Of a stretch of DNA of 64,000 nucleotides, positions 34,600 through 43,911 are shown piece after piece. The stretch is taken from positions 9,430 through 73,429 of the forward strand of contig CALFXX010000122.1 of the NCBI GenBank assembly GCA_937952975.1, given 5' to 3'. The translations under genes and the position numbers were made by a program. A model generated the notes under the pieces. It saw nothing but the letters and a program-made list of their open reading frames with translations. It was not told the DNA's origin and made no database searches. Position 1 is the stretch's first letter. Each line of letters starts with the position of its first letter. This stretch comes from an uncultured Alcaligenaceae bacterium. GTDB lineage: Bacteria > Pseudomonadota > Gammaproteobacteria > Burkholderiales > Burkholderiaceae_B.

Positions 34600-35741
34600 T
34601 GTGCGTGGGGTTCGGTGTGACAGCCCTATGCAAAGGCATTGCAGGGGGCGGCTCTGACGGCATCGGCAACTACACCCTTGAAATGCTGCGCCAGTTTGGT
34701 GTGCGCGATGATTTGTCATTAGTGCCCTTTGCTTTTGGGCATCCGGTCGCGGGTGAAGTGATGAGTCAGCTGAACCACTCAGGCATCACGCTCGGACGCT
34801 ATCCACTAAACGCAGCGTGGTCAGCCGCAACTGGCTTCAATTTTTTTGGCCTCAATCGCTTAAACCAAAAAGTAGATCTGATCCACGCGACCGATCATTA
34901 CGTACCCAAATGCAGCCCAATGCCGTTAGTGGCTACGTTAATGGATGCAATCCCGTTATCGCACCCGCAATGGTCACGCGGCAACCATCGTGGTTTAAAA
35001 AATGCGCTTTGGATTCGAGCCGCAAACTGGGCTGATCAGGTCATTACGATTTCTGAATACTCAAAACTTGAGCTCGCGAAGTGGACTGGTATCTCGCCCA
35101 ACAAGATTAGCGTGATCCCACTAGGGGTCGATAAGCGTTGGTTCCGTAACGTACCCACCCATGAGTTTGCGCAAGTGCGCGCGCGCTACGCCTTACCTGA
35201 GCGCTTCTTTATCTCAGTGGCCACATTGCAGCCTCGCAAAAATATTGAAGGCGCGATTTTGGCGCACCGCTCAATGCCGCTCGCTGCACGCCAACGCGTG
35301 CCACTCGTGATTGTTGGCCGCGCAGGATGGAAGTGCGAAGCTGTTTTAAAAATGATGGATGAAGACACAAGCTCAGGCGCCGTACGTTGGTTGCAGCATG
35401 TACCAGAGGCGGACTTGTTAGCCGTTGTGAAATCAGCCAGCGCGCTGGTGTTTGCCTCGTTAGCCGAAGGTTTTGGCTTGCCTGTGCTTGAAGCCTTTGC
35501 GGCACAAGTGCCGGTAGTGACTTCTAACACGACGTCTTTACCTGAAGTGACAGGCAACGCTGCGTTAACAGTTGACCCGCTGGATGTTGCAGCGTTAAGC
35601 GCAGCGATGACCCGTGTGATTGATGATGAAGTCTTAGCACATGAGCTGAAGCAGCGCGGGCTGCTGCGAGCTCAGTCGTTTAACTGGCAAGCGTGTGCGG
35701 CTGCGACGGTTGGTGTGTATCAAGAGGTTTTAGCGCGGTAG
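34596..35741 (+). CDS. Glycosyltransferase family 4 protein
   Basis: 381 residues. It starts MMCVGFGVTALCKG, then GSDGIGNYTLEML; the donor domain has FISVATLQPRKNIEGAI, LVIVGRAGWK, and VFASLAEGFGLPVLEAFAAQVP with E-x7-E, then TSNTTSLPEVTG. This is the classic mannosyl/rhamnosyl GT4 layout. Its ATGA overlap with rmd suggests it uses GDP-D-rhamnose, though this is inference. The gene converges on the GT4 gene at 35784, with 42 bases between the stops and no strong terminator visible. Confidence 0.9.
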   Translation: MMCVGFGVTALCKGIAGGGSDGIGNYTLEMLRQFGVRDDLSLVPFAFGHPVAGEVMSQLNHSGITLGRYPLNAAWSAATGFNFFGLNRLNQKVDLIHATDHYVPKCSPMPLVATLMDAIPLSHPQWSRGNHRGLKNALWIRAANWADQVITISEYSKLELAKWTGISPNKISVIPLGVDKRWFRNVPTHEFAQVRARYALPERFFISVATLQPRKNIEGAILAHRSMPLAARQRVPLVIVGRAGWKCEAVLKMMDEDTSSGAVRWLQHVPEADLLAVVKSASALVFASLAEGFGLPVLEAFAAQVPVVTSNTTSLPEVTGNAALTVDPLDVAALSAAMTRVIDDEVLAHELKQRGLLRAQSFNWQACAAATVGVYQEVLAR

Positions 35742-35783
35742 GCATAGTGTTGCAGCAGGTTGCTGAGGCACGCTGATTTGGGC

Positions 35784-36914
35784 TCAGCCGCGAGACTGAT
35801 CCAACGATGCCAACAACTCGCCATAAGCCGCCATATATTTCTGCGCCATGGTCTCGGCCTTGAAGGTCTCTTGATATCTAACCAGCGCCTGTTGCCCCCA
35901 TACCTGCACCTGTTCAGGCTGTTGCCAAAACGTATCCAAAGCATGCCCAAAACTTTGCGCATCAGAGGGCGGCACGACCAAGCCGGTGACGCCATCTAGG
36001 TTGACGTAACTGGTGCCGGTACCGATTTCGCAGGTAATCATCGGGGTACCCTGCTGAGCGGCTTCGGCCAATACGATGCCAAAGGCTTCTGAAGGCATGT
36101 GCGATGGGAAAACAAACCCATACGCCGCACGCATGAGGCTACGCTTTTCGTCGTTAGTGACTTCGGGTACAAAGTGCAGGTTGGTTAAACCCAGCTGTTT
36201 AGCTTGGGCGACCAGGGCGTCGTGCTGATCGCCGCGGCCCGCGATGACGGTGGGATAATCGCGACCTTTTAAGGCCTCGAGCAAAACGTGTAAGCCTTTG
36301 TAATAGCGCAGCGCCCCCAAAAACAAAAAGAACCTTGGGCCAAACTGTGTGCGCCAAGCTTGTACTTCGGGGTCGGTTTCGGCGTGCGCTTCAAAGTGCT
36401 GGATGCCGTAGGTAATCAGGCGAACTTTGTCTTTATGCCTTTGCAGCACCGGGCTTGATTGCATGATGCCGGGCGAGGCTGCGTAGATCTTGCTCATTTT
36501 GCTCAGGTAAAAATTGCGCAATGGCGCGTAGAGCTTATTGAGCTGAACCTGATTGACCACATCAGAGTGGTAACTAATCAGGCTGGGCTTTTTTATACCC
36601 GACAGCACATAGCAAAGATCGGCATACGGCCACGGAAAATGCATGTGCAAGACATCGGCCCAGGCGGCTTCTTTTTTGAAATTAGCCAGCAAACTGACTG
36701 AAAACCCGGTTGAAGCCACATACAAATCGCGCTTGTAGCGGACGATTTGATAACCCTCAGGTGACATATCTGTGCGAGGCTCGCCAGGAGTAAGCACTAA
36801 CACCCGATTTTCAACACCCAGCGGCGTGGTGTGACTGGCGATGGTATGAACCACCTGCTCAATGCCACCATAGGTGTCCGGAAAAAACGTCTTTAAGACG
36901 TGCAGCACACGCAT
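35784..36914 (-). CDS. GT4 glycosyltransferase, WbpZ/WbdC-like
   Basis: 376 residues. It begins MRVLHVLKTFFPDTYGGIEQ, which recalls WbpZ/WbdC enzymes that start D-rhamnan or mannan chains. FLFLGALRYYKGLHVLLEAL, VIAGRGDQ and VFPSHMPSEAFGIVLAEAAQ (E-x7-E) complete the donor domain. It directly follows the second WecA-like gene (start and stop adjacent), so it may add the first sugar on that enzyme's lipid-linked HexNAc. This fits the initiation step of an ABC-exported glycan. Assignment to WbpZ/WbdC is by amino-terminal resemblance only. Confidence 0.88.
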   Translation of the reverse strand: MRVLHVLKTFFPDTYGGIEQVVHTIASHTTPLGVENRVLVLTPGEPRTDMSPEGYQIVRYKRDLYVASTGFSVSLLANFKKEAAWADVLHMHFPWPYADLCYVLSGIKKPSLISYHSDVVNQVQLNKLYAPLRNFYLSKMSKIYAASPGIMQSSPVLQRHKDKVRLITYGIQHFEAHAETDPEVQAWRTQFGPRFFLFLGALRYYKGLHVLLEALKGRDYPTVIAGRGDQHDALVAQAKQLGLTNLHFVPEVTNDEKRSLMRAAYGFVFPSHMPSEAFGIVLAEAAQQGTPMITCEIGTGTSYVNLDGVTGLVVPPSDAQSFGHALDTFWQQPEQVQVWGQQALVRYQETFKAETMAQKYMAAYGELLASLDQSRG

Positions 36915-38018
36915 TTAACCGCGCCGCTTCTTTTGTAAAACCATCCACTTTGGCATTCTGAACAGCACCAAGGTGCGGTACAAAATCACGTAACTGGTGG
37001 CAAACAAGACCGTGCACAGGATCAGTGGGATCTCGTACTGCCAAAACAATACGGCCGGGATAATAGCCAATGACGACAACACCCACAAATAGGGTGAGGT
37101 CATAGCATTGCGCTCAGTAATCAGGCGGGCCTCGGTAGAGCCAACGGCCCAGCGCACTAAGCGTTTGTATACCAACATGTGCAAGTGAACGCCGTCGGGG
37201 GCGCCTGGTGATTTGCCGCGCACGAATTTTTTACGGTAGATTGAAAACAGGGTTTCAAAAACGGGATAAATGCACAGCAGTAGGGGAAACCAGGCCGACA
37301 CTTGCGGGTGGCGGGCCAGCATCACGACCGACAAGGTGCCGATCATGAACCCAATAAAGTAGGCTCCACCATCGCCTAAAAAGATCAGGCCGCGGGGATA
37401 GTTCCAGATCAAAAAGCCGCCAATCGCGCCCAACATCCCCACCGCAGCGACTAAAACCAAGCGATCGCCTAAGTAAAAAGCCACGTAGCCTAAGCCGGCC
37501 AAGATCATGCCCGACACCACTGCGGCCAGGCCGTTATAACCGTCGATAATGTTGATAGCGTTGGCAGCGCCGGCGATGGTGAATGAAGTAAACACCAAGG
37601 ATACGGCCGCGATTTTTAAGAGGGAATCAATCCCAAACACGTCAATACGGGTCACCGCAGCGCCCAACCACCAGTACACCAAGGCACCGCTGACGATCGC
37701 GAGCAACAACCTGACCATGACACGGGCGTTTCGGAACAGATCTTCACATAATCCACCCAAAAACACTGGCATGGCGCAGGCAAACAGCACCAGCAAATCG
37801 CGCAAAATCTCGGGGTCGCGTTGGTAAGCTATGGCGCAAACGGGGATCATGCCTAATAAAATCGAGATTCCGCCCACACGCGGCACCGGATTGGCGTGAT
37901 ATTTTTGCACCCCAGTCATGTCAGAATCTACCCCAAAGCGCGGACGCAAACGGCCGTGTCTCACTAGAAACAGTGAAATAATCAAAGACACCAGAAAAGC
38001 GCTCAAGACATAGGCCAT
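36915..38018 (-). CDS. WecA/MraY-like polyprenyl-phosphate sugar-1-phosphate transferase, copy 2
   Basis: 367 residues. Helices start at once (MAYVLSAFLVSLIISLFLV). KYHANPVPRVGG, AINIIDGYNGLA, LIFLGDGGAYFIG and GVHLHMLVY are family motifs; the histidine motif is G-V-H-L-H here versus R-L-H-L-H in copy 1. It should load a sugar-1-phosphate onto undecaprenyl phosphate. It is encoded next to the WbpZ/WbdC-like gene and close to gmd/rmd and wzm/wzt, so it probably primes the ABC-exported glycan, while copy 1 primes the other. The 89 bases upstream contain no clear terminator for the ligase gene behind. Confidence 0.9.
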   Translation of the reverse strand: MAYVLSAFLVSLIISLFLVRHGRLRPRFGVDSDMTGVQKYHANPVPRVGGISILLGMIPVCAIAYQRDPEILRDLLVLFACAMPVFLGGLCEDLFRNARVMVRLLLAIVSGALVYWWLGAAVTRIDVFGIDSLLKIAAVSLVFTSFTIAGAANAINIIDGYNGLAAVVSGMILAGLGYVAFYLGDRLVLVAAVGMLGAIGGFLIWNYPRGLIFLGDGGAYFIGFMIGTLSVVMLARHPQVSAWFPLLLCIYPVFETLFSIYRKKFVRGKSPGAPDGVHLHMLVYKRLVRWAVGSTEARLITERNAMTSPYLWVLSSLAIIPAVLFWQYEIPLILCTVLFATSYVILYRTLVLFRMPKWMVLQKKRRG

Positions 38019-38107
38019 GCAGGGCCAGACCTTTAACTTTTAGTTATTAGGGGGATTTTACCCTTAGGGCGAGGGCAAGGCTTTTTAACGCTCTTGCAAA
38101 GCCCAAA

Positions 38108-39763
38108 CTAAACATCAATCGCGCTAACGGCTCCTGATCTTGCCCTGAGTTCAAATTTTTGGATTTTGCCTGTTGAGGTTTTGGGCAGTTCACCAAACTC
38201 GATCGCACCCGGCACTTTGAAACCGGCCAAATGTTGTTTGCAGTGTTTGATTAACTCTTCGGCTGAGGTTTGCGCGCCGGGTTTGAGCTCAATAAACGCG
38301 CAGGGAGTTTCGCCCCATTTGGGGTGAGGCTTGGCCACGACCGCGACGGCCATGATGGCGGGGTGTTTGTATAAGACGTCTTCGATTTCGATGCTTGAGA
38401 TATTTTCTCCGCCCGAAATAATGACATCTTTGCTGCGGTCTTTGATCTTGATGTAGCCGTCGGGGTAGCGCACCCCTAAATCACCGGTGTGAAACCAGCC
38501 GCCGGCAAACGCAGCTTCGGTGGCTTTAGGGTTGCCTAGGTAGCCTTTCATGCAAATGTTGCCACGTAAGACGATCTCGCCGATGGTTTGTCCATCGCGT
38601 GGCACGGGTTCGTTGGTTTCTGGGTTGACAACATCGGCACCGCCTTGCAGGTGATAACGCACACCTTGGCGCGCGTGATACACCGCGCGTTCGGCGGCGG
38701 GCAGGCTATCCCATTCTTGCTGCGGGGCGCACACGGTGCAGGGGCCGTAGACTTCGGTCAGGCCATACACGTGGGTGAGGGTGATGCCGAGTGCGTCCAT
38801 CGCTTCAATCAGTGTCGCTGACGGCGCTGCGCCTGCGACCATGCCTTTGACACGGCCGCCGTTGAGCTTGCTCATGCCGTCTTGTTTGAGTGCCTCAGGC
38901 GCATTGACCAACATGCTGTGCACGATCGGAGCGCCGCAATAATGTGTGACACCATAATCTCGGATAGCGCCAAACACGCCCTCGGGCGTCACGCGACGCA
39001 AGCAAACGTTGACACCGGCGCGCGCCGCAATCGCCCACGGAAAGCACCAGCCGTTGCAATGAAACATCGGCAAGGTCCACAAGTACACGGGGTGCGAGGG
39101 CAGATCCCATTCAAGAATGTTACTGACGGCGTTCATGTAAGCGCCGCGATGGTGATAGACCACGCCCTTGGGCTCACCTGTGGTGCCAGAGGTATAGTTC
39201 AGCGCGATGGCATCCCACTCGTCGCCTTGAAAAGTGAGAGTTGTGCTTTGCACAGAAGCACCTGCCAGTAACGCCTCGTATTCATGTGTACCAATGCGCT
39301 CACCGGCACCATCGTATTCGCTATCATCAACATCAATCACAATCGGCTGAACGTTGGCGTTTAAGATCGCCTCTTTCATGACCTTGCTGAATTCGCGATC
39401 CACGATCACAACCTTGGCTTGGCCGTGATTCAACATATAGGTCAAGCTAGCCGCATCTAAGCGGGTATTCAGCGCATTGAGCACCGCCCCCAACGTGGGC
39501 ACACCAAAGTGGCACTCAAGCATCTCGGGTGTGTTGGGCAGCATCACGGTGATCGTGTCACCCTTTTGCACGCCTAATGCACGCAAAGCGTGCGCGAGTT
39601 GTTGCGCACGCTGATAGGTTTGCAACCAAGTGCGGCGAATCTTGCCATGTACAACGGCCAAACGATCCGGGTAGACTTCAGCGGCGCGTAACAAAAAATC
39701 CACCGGAGTTAACGCTGCGTAATTGGCGGCGGTTTTTGGAAGGTTTTGTTCGTAGATGTTCAT
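38108..39763 (-). CDS. Acyl-CoA synthetase (AMP-forming)
   Basis: 551 residues of the ANL superfamily. LNYTSGTTGEPKGVVYHHRG is the phosphate-binding loop, YGLTEVYGP the adenine motif, GGWFHTGDLGVRYPDGY the hinge region and PKTSTGKIQK the catalytic Lys near the end. VLNALNTRLDAASLTYML and MFHCNGWCFPWAIA place it near medium-chain or methylmercaptopropionyl-CoA (DmdB-like) ligases. It activates a carboxylic acid to its CoA ester. The exact acid is unknown. It appears to be the border of the polysaccharide locus; a single-gene unit. Confidence 0.93.
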   Translation of the reverse strand: MNIYEQNLPKTAANYAALTPVDFLLRAAEVYPDRLAVVHGKIRRTWLQTYQRAQQLAHALRALGVQKGDTITVMLPNTPEMLECHFGVPTLGAVLNALNTRLDAASLTYMLNHGQAKVVIVDREFSKVMKEAILNANVQPIVIDVDDSEYDGAGERIGTHEYEALLAGASVQSTTLTFQGDEWDAIALNYTSGTTGEPKGVVYHHRGAYMNAVSNILEWDLPSHPVYLWTLPMFHCNGWCFPWAIAARAGVNVCLRRVTPEGVFGAIRDYGVTHYCGAPIVHSMLVNAPEALKQDGMSKLNGGRVKGMVAGAAPSATLIEAMDALGITLTHVYGLTEVYGPCTVCAPQQEWDSLPAAERAVYHARQGVRYHLQGGADVVNPETNEPVPRDGQTIGEIVLRGNICMKGYLGNPKATEAAFAGGWFHTGDLGVRYPDGYIKIKDRSKDVIISGGENISSIEIEDVLYKHPAIMAVAVVAKPHPKWGETPCAFIELKPGAQTSAEELIKHCKQHLAGFKVPGAIEFGELPKTSTGKIQKFELRARSGAVSAIDV

Positions 39764-39924
39764 GATTGATTCTTGGTCAAGCTAGACAATGGATCAAAGG
39801 ATTTAAGAAAAAGATGACTGACTACTTCAAGACTGCCACTTCAGTATGACCGACTCAGTTCTGCCGTTTCATGACCATCAGATTGAACAACGGTCAGCTT
39901 GCGTGAGTCTTGCAAAGAACGACT

Positions 39925-41058
39925 TTAGGCGGTTTTAAGCATCGCTTCATAATCCTCGTACACCCTGAACGCCATCTGATGCTCGGCGCATAAGCGTTTT
40001 TCAAAGCCGCGAATTTCGTCGGTGATGCCAACGCCTCGAAACCCACCGCGCAACGCTTGCGCATCGACATCTTTGTAAGCAATGCGCCATGCTTCGGGTA
40101 ATGCCTGAGCCTGAGGTAAAGATAGCCATAGTCTTAACAAGTGACGGCGACGCTCGGGCTCGGGGTAGTCTTCGTATTCAGTGCGCGCGTGCAAGGTGAC
40201 GTGATTATTCACAAACTGAAAATCACCCGGCTCAAGCTCCATATGAAAACAAATATCGGGCCGTGCCAGCAAGGCATCAAACATATCCAACGCCTCGGTT
40301 TGCTGAGCGGTTAAACGCGGCACATCTTCAAACGTGATTTGTGCGCCCGTGATGTGATTACGAATATGACGACACGCAAAGCGACCATTTTTTTCGCCCA
40401 CGATTGAGGCCAAATAATACGGGGGCTCTTCGGCTGCGTGCTCACCCTGGCGACTGAAATAAAACGGCTGCGTTAACACCACCGCCAAATCGGGGCGTTG
40501 TTTTTTCAGCTCTGTGTATGCAGTCAAAGAACTCGACAACAAACTTGTGCCGCCGTTTTTTGCAGTTTGCAGACACATTAAGCCAACGATGTCGCTACCA
40601 TCTGCATGAAAATCTAATTTTGAATTCGTGTTGTAGCCGCGCCCAGTGCCGCCGCGGTAAGTGCCGCCTGTGTTGGTCACATCAGACACGTACTGACTTT
40701 GCTTGCCTTGCGGCCTTGGCACACCACAACATAAGCCTAAACACCAGAACAAGGTGCGCAATTCTGCCTTACTCCAGTTAGCCACCGGAAAGCCGCGCAC
40801 CAGGCACAAGCCGTAACGGGTTTGTGTCGCTTGCATGACTTCAGTGAGTAGCGCACGTGTGCAATCGGTCAGCTCAAAGTCAGCCGCAGAGAATTCAAAT
40901 TCTGTTTTACCTAACGCAAGCACCTTTCGCAAACTCGTTTCAAGATCGGTGATCTCGTGCGCGGTAAGCGGGCGAATCCAAGAAGAGTCTTGCTCAAGCT
41001 CGGCCCGCACCCAACCTTTAGGTGCGGGTTGTTCGTTCGACAACTTTACAACTGACAT
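39925..41058 (-). CDS. TauD/TfdA-family Fe(II)/2-oxoglutarate dioxygenase
   Basis: 377 residues. LDFHADGSDIVGLMCL provides the His-x-Asp of the iron triad, and FVNNHVTLHARTEYEDYPEP holds the distal His, followed by RRRHLLRLWLSL with the 2-oxoglutarate Arg. These mark the TauD/clavaminate-synthase-like superfamily. Substrate unknown. A good ribosome site (AGGAG, six bases before) supports the ATG at 41058. It is encoded downstream of the Bug receptor on the same strand with a 192-base gap, so the two may share a substrate pathway; that is a guess. Confidence 0.88.
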   Translation of the reverse strand: MSVVKLSNEQPAPKGWVRAELEQDSSWIRPLTAHEITDLETSLRKVLALGKTEFEFSAADFELTDCTRALLTEVMQATQTRYGLCLVRGFPVANWSKAELRTLFWCLGLCCGVPRPQGKQSQYVSDVTNTGGTYRGGTGRGYNTNSKLDFHADGSDIVGLMCLQTAKNGGTSLLSSSLTAYTELKKQRPDLAVVLTQPFYFSRQGEHAAEEPPYYLASIVGEKNGRFACRHIRNHITGAQITFEDVPRLTAQQTEALDMFDALLARPDICFHMELEPGDFQFVNNHVTLHARTEYEDYPEPERRRHLLRLWLSLPQAQALPEAWRIAYKDVDAQALRGGFRGVGITDEIRGFEKRLCAEHQMAFRVYEDYEAMLKTA

Positions 41059-41250
41059 CTTTGCTCCTGCTAATGCGACTGTGTATATGTAATTTTTTCT
41101 TTAGGTGCTGGGTGGCAACCCGCTGGGACACATGTCCATATCAACAAGACATCCCCACGCAGCGACCTCGATCCATTTCAATCAGCAATCTTGCCAACGC
41201 GAAGCCACTGAACCTTCATCAGCGGCCCGCTAGTCATTCTCCTTGCTCAC

Positions 41251-42249
41251 TCAATCGCCTTGCAAATTGATCTTCTTTGCCAGATCTTGCAAAAACGCGG
41301 CTTCTTTTTTAATGCGCTCGTTAAACTCATCCACAGGCTGCGCAACAGGCCACGCCGCTTGATCGGCTAACGCAGCTTTCATATCGGGCGACATCGCAAC
41401 CTGATGCACGGCTTTTTGCATGGCATTCAAAATTGCCTTGGGTGTTTTTGACGGGGCATACATCGCGTAGCTTTGCGTGATTTCAAAATCTTTAACGCCC
41501 GCCTCTTGCATCGTCGGCACGTTCGGGACAGCCGCTGAGCGTTGCGCGCTGGTTACAGCGAGTGGCGTCAGCCGACCGCTATCCAAAAAATTACGTGCCG
41601 TCAAAATGCTGGTCACACCAACGGTTGTGACGCCAGACACCACATCGGTCATCAAGGGCGCACCGCCTTTGTACGACACACTGACCATATCTAGCTTTTC
41701 AGAGTTGGCATACATGGCACCGACTAGCTTAGTCATGTTTTCTGAGCTGCCGTATGAATAGGTGCCGGTCTTGGCCCGCATCGCCTGGGTAAACTCGGCC
41801 ATGGTTTTGGCCGGAAACTGTGACGAGGTCACAAAAATCAACGGCGAGTCAGCCACCACGGTCACGCCAATCAAATCTTTGAACGTGTCGTACGGCATGT
41901 TCTTGGTAACGATCGGGTTAATCAGATGGGTCGACACCACCACTACGTAGGTATGCCCATCGGGCTCGGATTTTGCGACCAGGTCTGTACCAATAATGCC
42001 GTTTGCCCCAGGCTTGTTTTCAACGATGACGCTCTGTTTGAGCACGGGCCCTAAGCCTTGGGCCAAGCGCCGCGAAATAATATCGGTACCGCCACCGGGT
42101 GAATATGGCACGATGATGCGCACGGTCTTTGAGGGCCAGTCTGCGGTTTGCGCCTGCGCGGTGGCGCCAAGGCCGGTAACGATACTGAGCACCACCAAAT
42201 TCAGAGCAAAAGCCCGAGCGACACCTGGCTGGCCTGTTTTTTTAATCAT
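41251..42249 (-). CDS. Bug-family (TctC) extracytoplasmic solute receptor
   Basis: 332 residues from the ATG at 42249, which gives a proper signal peptide (MIKKTGQ, hydrophobic core, cleavage near TAQAQ/TADWP) and has AGGG seven bases upstream; the longer frame from 42474 was rejected. WPSKTVRIIVPYSPGGGTDI, ENKPGANGIIG, YGSSEN, VSYKGGAPLMTDVVSG and VPTMQEAGV are typical of Bug receptors. These periplasmic proteins bind small carboxylates or amides; most have no linked transporter, and none is seen here. The ligand is unknown. Family expansion is a trait of Burkholderiales, supporting the taxonomic guess. Confidence 0.94.
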   Translation of the reverse strand: MIKKTGQPGVARAFALNLVVLSIVTGLGATAQAQTADWPSKTVRIIVPYSPGGGTDIISRRLAQGLGPVLKQSVIVENKPGANGIIGTDLVAKSEPDGHTYVVVVSTHLINPIVTKNMPYDTFKDLIGVTVVADSPLIFVTSSQFPAKTMAEFTQAMRAKTGTYSYGSSENMTKLVGAMYANSEKLDMVSVSYKGGAPLMTDVVSGVTTVGVTSILTARNFLDSGRLTPLAVTSAQRSAAVPNVPTMQEAGVKDFEITQSYAMYAPSKTPKAILNAMQKAVHQVAMSPDMKAALADQAAWPVAQPVDEFNERIKKEAAFLQDLAKKINLQGD

Positions 42250-42392
42250 TTCAGCACCCTGTGCGATTGTTTTCACTTCAGTCTCCTGTGCATGCAGCGC
42301 CGGCTGCTTATCGTTAAGGGTTATTGTCCACGAAGTCGCGCCCCTCGGGAGTGCTATCCTTGCTGTATTAGCGTTAACCCCTAAGTTGCCCA

Positions 42393-43871
42393 ATGCAGCA
42401 GCACCCCGATCCAACGAAAACGCCGGCACCTTCAAACCTAAGCGATTCGCCCCCAGTAGCCGCAGCGGCTTCACCAGCCTCGGCCCCTGCCGGGCAAGCT
42501 GCGCCGAAGTCGCGCCGAGAGTTGTTGCTGGCGATGTCTGGCATTGCAGCTTCGGCCGTGGTGGTGGCGTTTGACTCGACCATTGTGAGTACCTCGTTAC
42601 CTAAAGTGGCGCAGGCGCTTAATGGGCTGGCTGTCTATGCTTGGGTCGGAACGGGGTATTTTTTAGCCTCAGCCGTCAGCATCATGATTTTTGGGCGCCT
42701 CGGTGACTTGTATGGCCGCAAACCTTTGCTGCTCACCGCGTTAGCCATCGTCACGATCGCTTCGGTACTGTGCGGGGTGGCGCAAACCATGGGGCAACTG
42801 ATTTGCTTCAGGGTTTTTCAAGGTTTGGGTGGCGGCATGATGATGGCTACCGCCTTTGCCGCGCCCGCTGATCTGTTTCCGGATCCGCGCGTGCGGGTGC
42901 GCTGGATGGTCTTAATCTCGTCGAGTTTTGCCGTGGCAAGCGGTTTAGGGCCCGTGCTTGGTGGCGCGGTGACCGAAGCCTTGGGTTGGCGGGCGGCTTT
43001 TTTCATAACTCCGGTGGCTGCGTTGACAGCCCTCTACTCGATCTGGCGGTTTTTTCCGGCCATGCGCTCAACGCGCACAAGTACGCCAACGCTAGATTGG
43101 CTGGGCGCCTTTGTGCTTGCGATTGCAGTGGGTGCGCCCCTGACGGGTATCGGACGACTGTCTGCAGCGACCACGGGCCCTGAGCAACTTTGGGCACTTG
43201 GCGTCATCGCCTTAGGCCTTGCGGCCGTGGCCCTGTTGATCCCAGTAGAGCGACGTGCAACTACGCCGATTTTTCCGTTACGGATTTTGCGCGCGCGCGA
43301 GGCAAAACTGCTGAACTTAGCCGGCGTCATGGCGGGCGCCGTAATGTTTATTTTGATTTTTTATATGCCCTTGCTGCTGCAAGATGAATTTAATTTTTCA
43401 CCCACCTACGCGGGTCTGCTGTTAACGCCCTTGGTTGCGGTCATGCCCTTAGGCAGCATCATCAATGGGCGTTTGTTTCCGCGCCAAAGCGAACCTGCAC
43501 GCCTGATGATTTTTGGAAGTGTATTGCTTGGAGTTGGGTGCTTGCTCACCCAAACGTTTTCAGCCAATAGCCCGGCCTGGTGGATTGTGCTGACGATGTC
43601 GATCTGCGGCGCTGGGCTCGGATTTTTGTTACCAAATTTCACACTGTTTATGCAGATGTTGGCCGAGCAACGTGATGTCGGGGTGGCCTCTGCCTTGATC
43701 CAGACGACCCGCGCCTTTGGCGGGGCGGTCGGGACAGCCTTAGTTGGAATCGCTGTCGCAAAGATTTCAGTCACACTGGGCGTTCGCTTTGGCTTGGTGT
43801 TTTGCGTGATTTTGTGCGGCATGATCGGCTGGGTTTGCTCACAAATTCACATGAAAAACGTCGCCAGATAG
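42393..43871 (+). CDS. MFS transporter, DHA2 (EmrB-like) family
   Basis: 492 residues with a Pro/Ala-rich cytoplasmic start of about 45 residues, then many hydrophobic helices. AFDSTIVSTSLPKVAQAL, the drug-efflux loop GRLGDLYGRKPLLL and FRVFQGLGGGMMMATAFA place it in the DHA2 efflux group. It probably exports a toxic or signalling small molecule by proton antiport. Divergently transcribed from the Bug receptor gene across about 140 bases. Followed after 40 bases by a ligase-like gene, which may share its transcript. Confidence 0.9.
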   Translation: MQQHPDPTKTPAPSNLSDSPPVAAAASPASAPAGQAAPKSRRELLLAMSGIAASAVVVAFDSTIVSTSLPKVAQALNGLAVYAWVGTGYFLASAVSIMIFGRLGDLYGRKPLLLTALAIVTIASVLCGVAQTMGQLICFRVFQGLGGGMMMATAFAAPADLFPDPRVRVRWMVLISSSFAVASGLGPVLGGAVTEALGWRAAFFITPVAALTALYSIWRFFPAMRSTRTSTPTLDWLGAFVLAIAVGAPLTGIGRLSAATTGPEQLWALGVIALGLAAVALLIPVERRATTPIFPLRILRAREAKLLNLAGVMAGAVMFILIFYMPLLLQDEFNFSPTYAGLLLTPLVAVMPLGSIINGRLFPRQSEPARLMIFGSVLLGVGCLLTQTFSANSPAWWIVLTMSICGAGLGFLLPNFTLFMQMLAEQRDVGVASALIQTTRAFGGAVGTALVGIAVAKISVTLGVRFGLVFCVILCGMIGWVCSQIHMKNVAR

Positions 43872-43911
43872 GCTAGTATCAAGTCCTTAGCTCTCTACAA
43901 AATACTCAGGC

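Noticed and set aside
1..38018. Insertion sequence or integrase remnants that might explain the mosaic glycan locus
   Set aside because: No transposase, integrase, terminal inverted repeat or att-like duplication was seen in any frame.
39764..39924. Three ATGAC words in the spacer before the acyl-CoA ligase, resembling the allA array
   Set aside because: Their spacing is 32 and 25 bases, and the sequence between them does not align, so no tandem array is supported.
42250..42474. 75-codon upstream extension of the Bug receptor gene overlapping the MFS gene start
   Set aside because: It would place the signal peptide deep inside the protein; the ATG at 42249 gives a normal signal peptide.
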